DNA of 64,000 bases. Origin: Methylibium rhizosphaerae (lineage in GTDB: Bacteria > Pseudomonadota > Gammaproteobacteria > Burkholderiales > Burkholderiaceae_C). Below the pieces are notes generated by a model. It worked only from the letters and a program-made list of their open reading frames with translations. It made no database searches and was not told the DNA's origin. Positions within the stretch are counted from its first letter, which is position 1. Each line of letters opens with the position of its first letter. Made by a program: the position numbers and the translations under genes. Positions 61,216 to 64,000 of the stretch are shown here, one piece after another. Location of the stretch: the NCBI RefSeq assembly GCF_006386545.1, contig NZ_SWAR01000006.1, positions 145,485 to 209,484 of the forward strand, given 5' to 3'.

Positions 61216-62013
61216 ATGGCTGACATCCTCAACAAGATCGTTGCGGTCAAGCATGAAGAGATCGCGGCGGCGCGGGCCCGGCGCTCGCTGGCTTCGCTGC
61301 GCGGCGAGGCGGAGTCGGCCGAGCGCCGCGCCGACCTCCGCGGCTTCGAGGCCGCGCTGCGCGGCCAGGTCGCCCAGGGCCGGGCGGCGGTGATCGCCGA
61401 GGTCAAGAAGGCGAGCCCGAGCAAGGGCGTGCTGCGCGAGCACTTCGTGCCGGCCGACATTGCCGCGAGCTATGCCCGGCATGGCGCGGCCTGCCTCAGC
61501 GTGCTCACCGACGAACAGTTCTTCCAGGGCTCGGCCGACTACCTGAAGCAGGCCCGGGCGGCCTGCGCGCTGCCGGTGCTGCGCAAGGACTTCATGGTCG
61601 ACCCCTACCAGGTGTTCGAGGCGCGGGTGATGGGCGCCGACTGCATCCTGCTCATTGCCGCTTGCCTGTCCGACGGCCAGATGGCCGAGCTCGAAGCCAC
61701 CGCGTTGGCGCTGGGCATGGCCGTGCTGGTGGAGGTGCACGACGGTGCCGAGCTGGAGCGGGCGCTGGCGCTCAGGACGCCGCTGGTGGGCATCAACAAC
61801 CGCAACCTGCGCACCTTCGAGGTCACGCTCGACACCACGCTCGGCCTGCTGCCCGAGGTGCCGGCCGACCGGCTGCTGGTGACCGAAAGCGGCATCCTGG
61901 CGCGCGACGACGTTCGCCGCATGCGCGGCGCCGGCGTGCATGCGTTCCTGGTCGGCGAAGCGTTCATGCGGGCAGCCGACCCGGGTGCCGCGCTGGCGGC
62001 GCTGTTCGGCTGA
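61216..62013 (+). CDS. trpC: indole-3-glycerol phosphate synthase
   Basis: A 265-residue TIM barrel. Features: [79 protein letters not shown] and [13 protein letters not shown]. Monofunctional (no TrpF fusion). The stop shares one base with the uracil-DNA glycosylase start. Confidence 0.97.
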   Translation: MADILNKIVAVKHEEIAAARARRSLASLRGEAESAERRADLRGFEAALRGQVAQGRAAVIAEVKKASPSKGVLREHFVPADIAASYARHGAACLSVLTDEQFFQGSADYLKQARAACALPVLRKDFMVDPYQVFEARVMGADCILLIAACLSDGQMAELEATALALGMAVLVEVHDGAELERALALRTPLVGINNRNLRTFEVTLDTTLGLLPEVPADRLLVTESGILARDDVRRMRGAGVHAFLVGEAFMRAADPGAALAALFG

Positions 62014-62735
62014 TGGACCTGTTCGGCGCCGACAACCGCCTGCGCGAGCCGCTGTCCGCCAGCTTCGACCGGGTGCCGGACGACTGGCGTGCGGTCACCG
62101 AAGCCTTCCGGCATTCGCCCCAGGGCGCGGCGCTGGTCGAACACGTCGATCGGCGGGTGAGGGAAGGGGCGGTGGTCTACCCCGCCCACCCCTTGCGGGC
62201 GCTGGATCTCACGCCGCTGGCCGCGGTGCGTGTCGTGATCCTGGGTCAGGACCCGTACCACGGCCCTGGCCAGGCGCAGGGGCTCGCGTTTTCGGTGCCG
62301 CCAGGCCAGAAGCTGCCGCCCAGCCTGCGCAACATCTACGCCGAAGTGATGGCCGACCTCGACTGCGAGGCTGCCGTGGACGGCGACCTGACGCGCTGGG
62401 CGCAGCAGGGCGTGCTGCTGCTCAACACCGTGCTGTCGGTGGAAGACGGGCAGCCGCAAAGCCATGCCAACCGCGGCTGGGAGCAGCTGACCGATGCGTT
62501 GATCAGCGAGGTGTCGGCCCATGCGGGCCCGAGCGTCTTCCTGCTGTGGGGTGCGCCGGCGCAGCGCAAGCGCGGCCTGATCGACGAGCGGCGCCATGCC
62601 GTGTTCACCGCCAACCATCCGTCGCCGCTGTCGGCCCGGCGGCCCCCGGTGCCCTTCATCGGCTGCCGCCATTTCAGCCTGGCCAACGCCTGGCTGGCCC
62701 AACATCGGCCGGGCAATGCGGCGATCCGCTGGTAA
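62013..62735 (+). CDS. ung: uracil-DNA glycosylase family 1
   Basis: A 240-residue UNG. The catalytic water-activating loop is GQDPYHGPGQAQGLAFSVP (Asp80), and the leucine-intercalation loop HPSPLSARR is present near the end. It excises uracil from DNA. The ATG overlaps the trpC stop (TGATG), so it is the last member of the trp transcript, a common arrangement in this order. Confidence 0.96.
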   Translation: MDLFGADNRLREPLSASFDRVPDDWRAVTEAFRHSPQGAALVEHVDRRVREGAVVYPAHPLRALDLTPLAAVRVVILGQDPYHGPGQAQGLAFSVPPGQKLPPSLRNIYAEVMADLDCEAAVDGDLTRWAQQGVLLLNTVLSVEDGQPQSHANRGWEQLTDALISEVSAHAGPSVFLLWGAPAQRKRGLIDERRHAVFTANHPSPLSARRPPVPFIGCRHFSLANAWLAQHRPGNAAIRW

Positions 62736-62809
62736 GCCCCGAGGAACCCGCGGCGCGCCGCAGTATCCACAGTAGCGTCGCGCTGAAGCCGTCGCCAGAA
62801 TCACGACCC

Positions 62810-63544
62810 ATGAAAGACGCCGTACTCGCGTTCAAGCCCGACCCCCGCGGCAGCTCGCCGCTGTACCTGCAGCTGGCGCAGAAGCTCGCGCAGATCATTC
62901 GCGACGGCCACTACAAGGCCGAGGAGGCGCTGCCCTCCGAGCGCACCCTGTCGGACGCGCTGCACATCTCGCGGGTCACCGCACGCAAGGCGATCGACCA
63001 GCTGGTGGACCAGGGCCTCATCGTGCGCAAGCGCGGTTCGGGCAACTACATCGCGCCCAAGCTGGAGCAGCCCCTGTCACGGCTCACCAGCTTTTCGGAA
63101 GAGCTGCGCCAGCGCGGCTACACGCCCGGGTCGCGGTGGCTCAGCCGTGCCGTCACGCTGGCCTTGCCCGACGAGCAGCTGAGCCTGGGGCTGTCGCCCG
63201 GCACCCGGGTGGCGCGGCTGGAGCGCCTGCGCCTGGCCGACGATGCGGTGATGGCCTACGAGGTGAGCGTGATCCCGGAGTCGGTGCTGCCCAATCCGCT
63301 GGCGGTGGACGGGTCGCTCTACGAATGCCTCACCGCGAGCGGCAAGGCGCCGGCACGCGCGCTGCAGCACATCCGCGCGCTCAATGCCGATGAGAAGCTG
63401 GCCGAGCGCCTGGAGGTGCCCACCGGCCAGGCGGTGCTCTTCATCACCCGCGTCGGCTATCTCGAGACGGGGCAGGCGGTGGAACTCACCCACTCGTACT
63501 GCCGCAGCGACTACTACGACTTCGTGGCCGAGATGCGCCGCTGA
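62810..63544 (+). CDS. GntR/UTRA family regulator (NagR/NagQ-like)
   Basis: A 244-residue GntR regulator of the HutC/NagR subgroup. The winged helix is LYLQLAQKLAQIIRDGHYKAEEALPSERTLSDALHISRVTARKAIDQLVDQGLIVRKRGSGNYI, and the UTRA domain follows (FSEELRQRGYTPGSRWLSR...VELTHSYCRSDYYDFVAEMRR). Close relatives respond to N-acetylglucosamine derivatives. The ATG at 62810 has no strong ribosome binding site. Repeated TGGTAT sites in the following intergenic region are likely targets. Confidence 0.9.
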   Translation: MKDAVLAFKPDPRGSSPLYLQLAQKLAQIIRDGHYKAEEALPSERTLSDALHISRVTARKAIDQLVDQGLIVRKRGSGNYIAPKLEQPLSRLTSFSEELRQRGYTPGSRWLSRAVTLALPDEQLSLGLSPGTRVARLERLRLADDAVMAYEVSVIPESVLPNPLAVDGSLYECLTASGKAPARALQHIRALNADEKLAERLEVPTGQAVLFITRVGYLETGQAVELTHSYCRSDYYDFVAEMRR

Positions 63545-63552
63545 GCCCGCGC

Positions 63553-63572
63553 GCCGCACCGGGCGGTGCGGC
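63553..63572 (+). terminator. terminator after the GntR gene
   Basis: GCCGCACC-GGGC-GGTGCGGC forms a perfect 8-bp stem with a 4-base loop, 8 bases after the GntR stop, followed by CGTCTTGGTCTCT. The GC-rich stem and nearby T residues fit a factor-independent terminator, though the T-run is interrupted. Confidence 0.6.
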
Positions 63573-63587
63573 CGTCTTGGTCTCTAA

Positions 63588-63731
63588 CTGGTATCTCTTG
63601 TATCGACCCTGCGCAGCCGGTCGGCCGAGCGCTCGTTGCGCCTGTCCATGGGGAAAGCGCTGCAGCATGCGCGGCCAGCCCATACCAGACCAATTGACAA
63701 TCTGGTATTTCTGGTACTAGACTGGTATCAG
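63588..63731 (+). promoter_or_regulatory. promoter with multiple TGGTAT operator sites
   Basis: ACTGGTATCT (63588-63597), ATACCAGA (63682-63689), TCTGGTAT (63701-63708), CTGGTAC (63711-63717) and ACTGGTATCAG (63721-63731) are variants of one half-site. ATACCAGA and TCTGGTAT form a perfect inverted repeat. A promoter fits around them: TTGACA (63694-63699), 18-base spacer, TAGACT (63718-63723). The GntR protein encoded upstream would be the expected repressor, blocking the downstream secreted or membrane protein gene. Confidence 0.7.
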
Positions 63732-63805
63732 ACTTTTCGCAGCCGAGGGCGCCCAGGTGGGCCGCGCGACGGCACCGCACCACCGACCCCACAGGAGTTC
63801 GTTCC

Positions 63806-64000
63806 ATGAGTCTTCGGCTGTTCCTTTCGTCGTTCTTGCTGGCGCTTGGCCTGGCGACCACCGCGCCTTCGGTGCTGGCCCAAACCACCGCGCCCGCGGC
63901 CGACGCGTCGGCGGGGGCGAGCGTGCCGGCGGCGATCACGCCGGCGCCGGCGGCGGTGCCGGCGGCGAAGCCGGCGACCAAGACGGTCGAGTCGGTGGAG
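63806..64000 (+). CDS. secreted or membrane protein, cut by window end
   Basis: The first 65 residues: signal peptide SLRLFLSSFLLALGLATTAPSVLAQ, then an Ala/Pro/Thr-rich linker ending KPATKTVESVE. Such a linker after a signal peptide occurs in ExbB-like proton channel subunits and in Amt ammonium transporters of this order; the cut sequence cannot decide between these or others. The ATG at 63806 has CAGGAG upstream. Probably regulated by the adjacent GntR gene. Confidence 0.6.
   Translation, partial: MSLRLFLSSFLLALGLATTAPSVLAQTTAPAADASAGASVPAAITPAPAAVPAAKPATKTVESVE

Overview
The window is a contiguous, very GC-rich (about 70 percent by eye), densely coded stretch of a bacterial chromosome. 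Gene content and protein style point to a betaproteobacterium of the order Burkholderiales, probably near Rubrivivax, Leptothrix or Caldimonas. The markers are a cytochrome b561/YceI operon, a LigD with phosphoesterase-ligase-polymerase order, a fused 1186-residue indolepyruvate ferredoxin oxidoreductase, a Gcr-family membrane protein next to apaG, and rpe-gph-trpE-trpG-trpD-trpC order. I see no tRNA, rRNA, IS element, prophage or CRISPR array.

Layout. 1-2.2 kb: ECF sigma factor, a putative membrane anti-sigma partner and a secreted amphipathic protein. 2.2-6.2 kb: metallo-beta-lactamase-fold hydrolase, three YceI paralogs and cytochrome b561. 6.4-7.3 kb: NUDIX hydrolase. 7.3-10.3 kb: phosphonate importer phnCDE behind tandem repeats and a palindromic operator. 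10.5-12.7 kb: a secreted unknown, a lysyl-oxidase-like protein and a LuxR-type regulator. 12.8-19.0 kb: ornithine-cyclodeaminase-like protein, alpha/beta hydrolase, and a bacterial end-joining module (ligD, ku, MerR-TPR). 19.2-21.5 kb: ahpC-ahpF. 21.6-25.6 kb: Tat-type class A beta-lactamase and uncharacterised proteins.

25.6-34.1 kb holds a complete carbon-phosphorus lyase cluster. On the minus strand run phnF, a 2H-phosphoesterase-like gene and phnN. Divergent from them run phnG-H-I-J-phnO-K-L-M, mostly with 4-bp stop/start overlaps. A nearly identical palindrome (TCATCTAGATGA core) sits in the phnF/phnG divergent region and upstream of phnC 20 kb away, so one PhnF regulator probably controls uptake and cleavage together. 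PhnF carries three perfectly phased 90-bp repeats in its reading frame, and a diverged copy of the same element abuts the phnC start.

34.1-45.4 kb: a flavin-type oxidase-fold protein, the indolepyruvate oxidoreductase with a divergent Lrp-type regulator, a bifunctional penicillin-binding protein, unknown secreted proteins, a DUF72 protein and a VWA protein. 45.4-51.7 kb: a minus-strand six-gene operon encoding an AsnB-like amidotransferase, acyl carrier protein, acyl-adenylating ligase, NadE-like synthetase, left-handed beta-helix acyltransferase and SGNH-like lipoprotein. It looks like a route to an amidated or acylated small molecule or surface glycan whose product I cannot name. 51.9-57.7 kb: MltA, a tiny membrane protein, Gcr membrane protein, ApaG, Rpe, Gph and a chalcone-isomerase-like protein.

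57.9-62.7 kb: the trpEGDC operon preceded by a 30-codon leader ORF with a Trp-Pro-Trp sequence, followed by uracil-DNA glycosylase. 62.8-64 kb: a GntR/UTRA regulator, then a promoter region rich in TGGTAT sites driving a secreted or membrane protein cut off by the window end.
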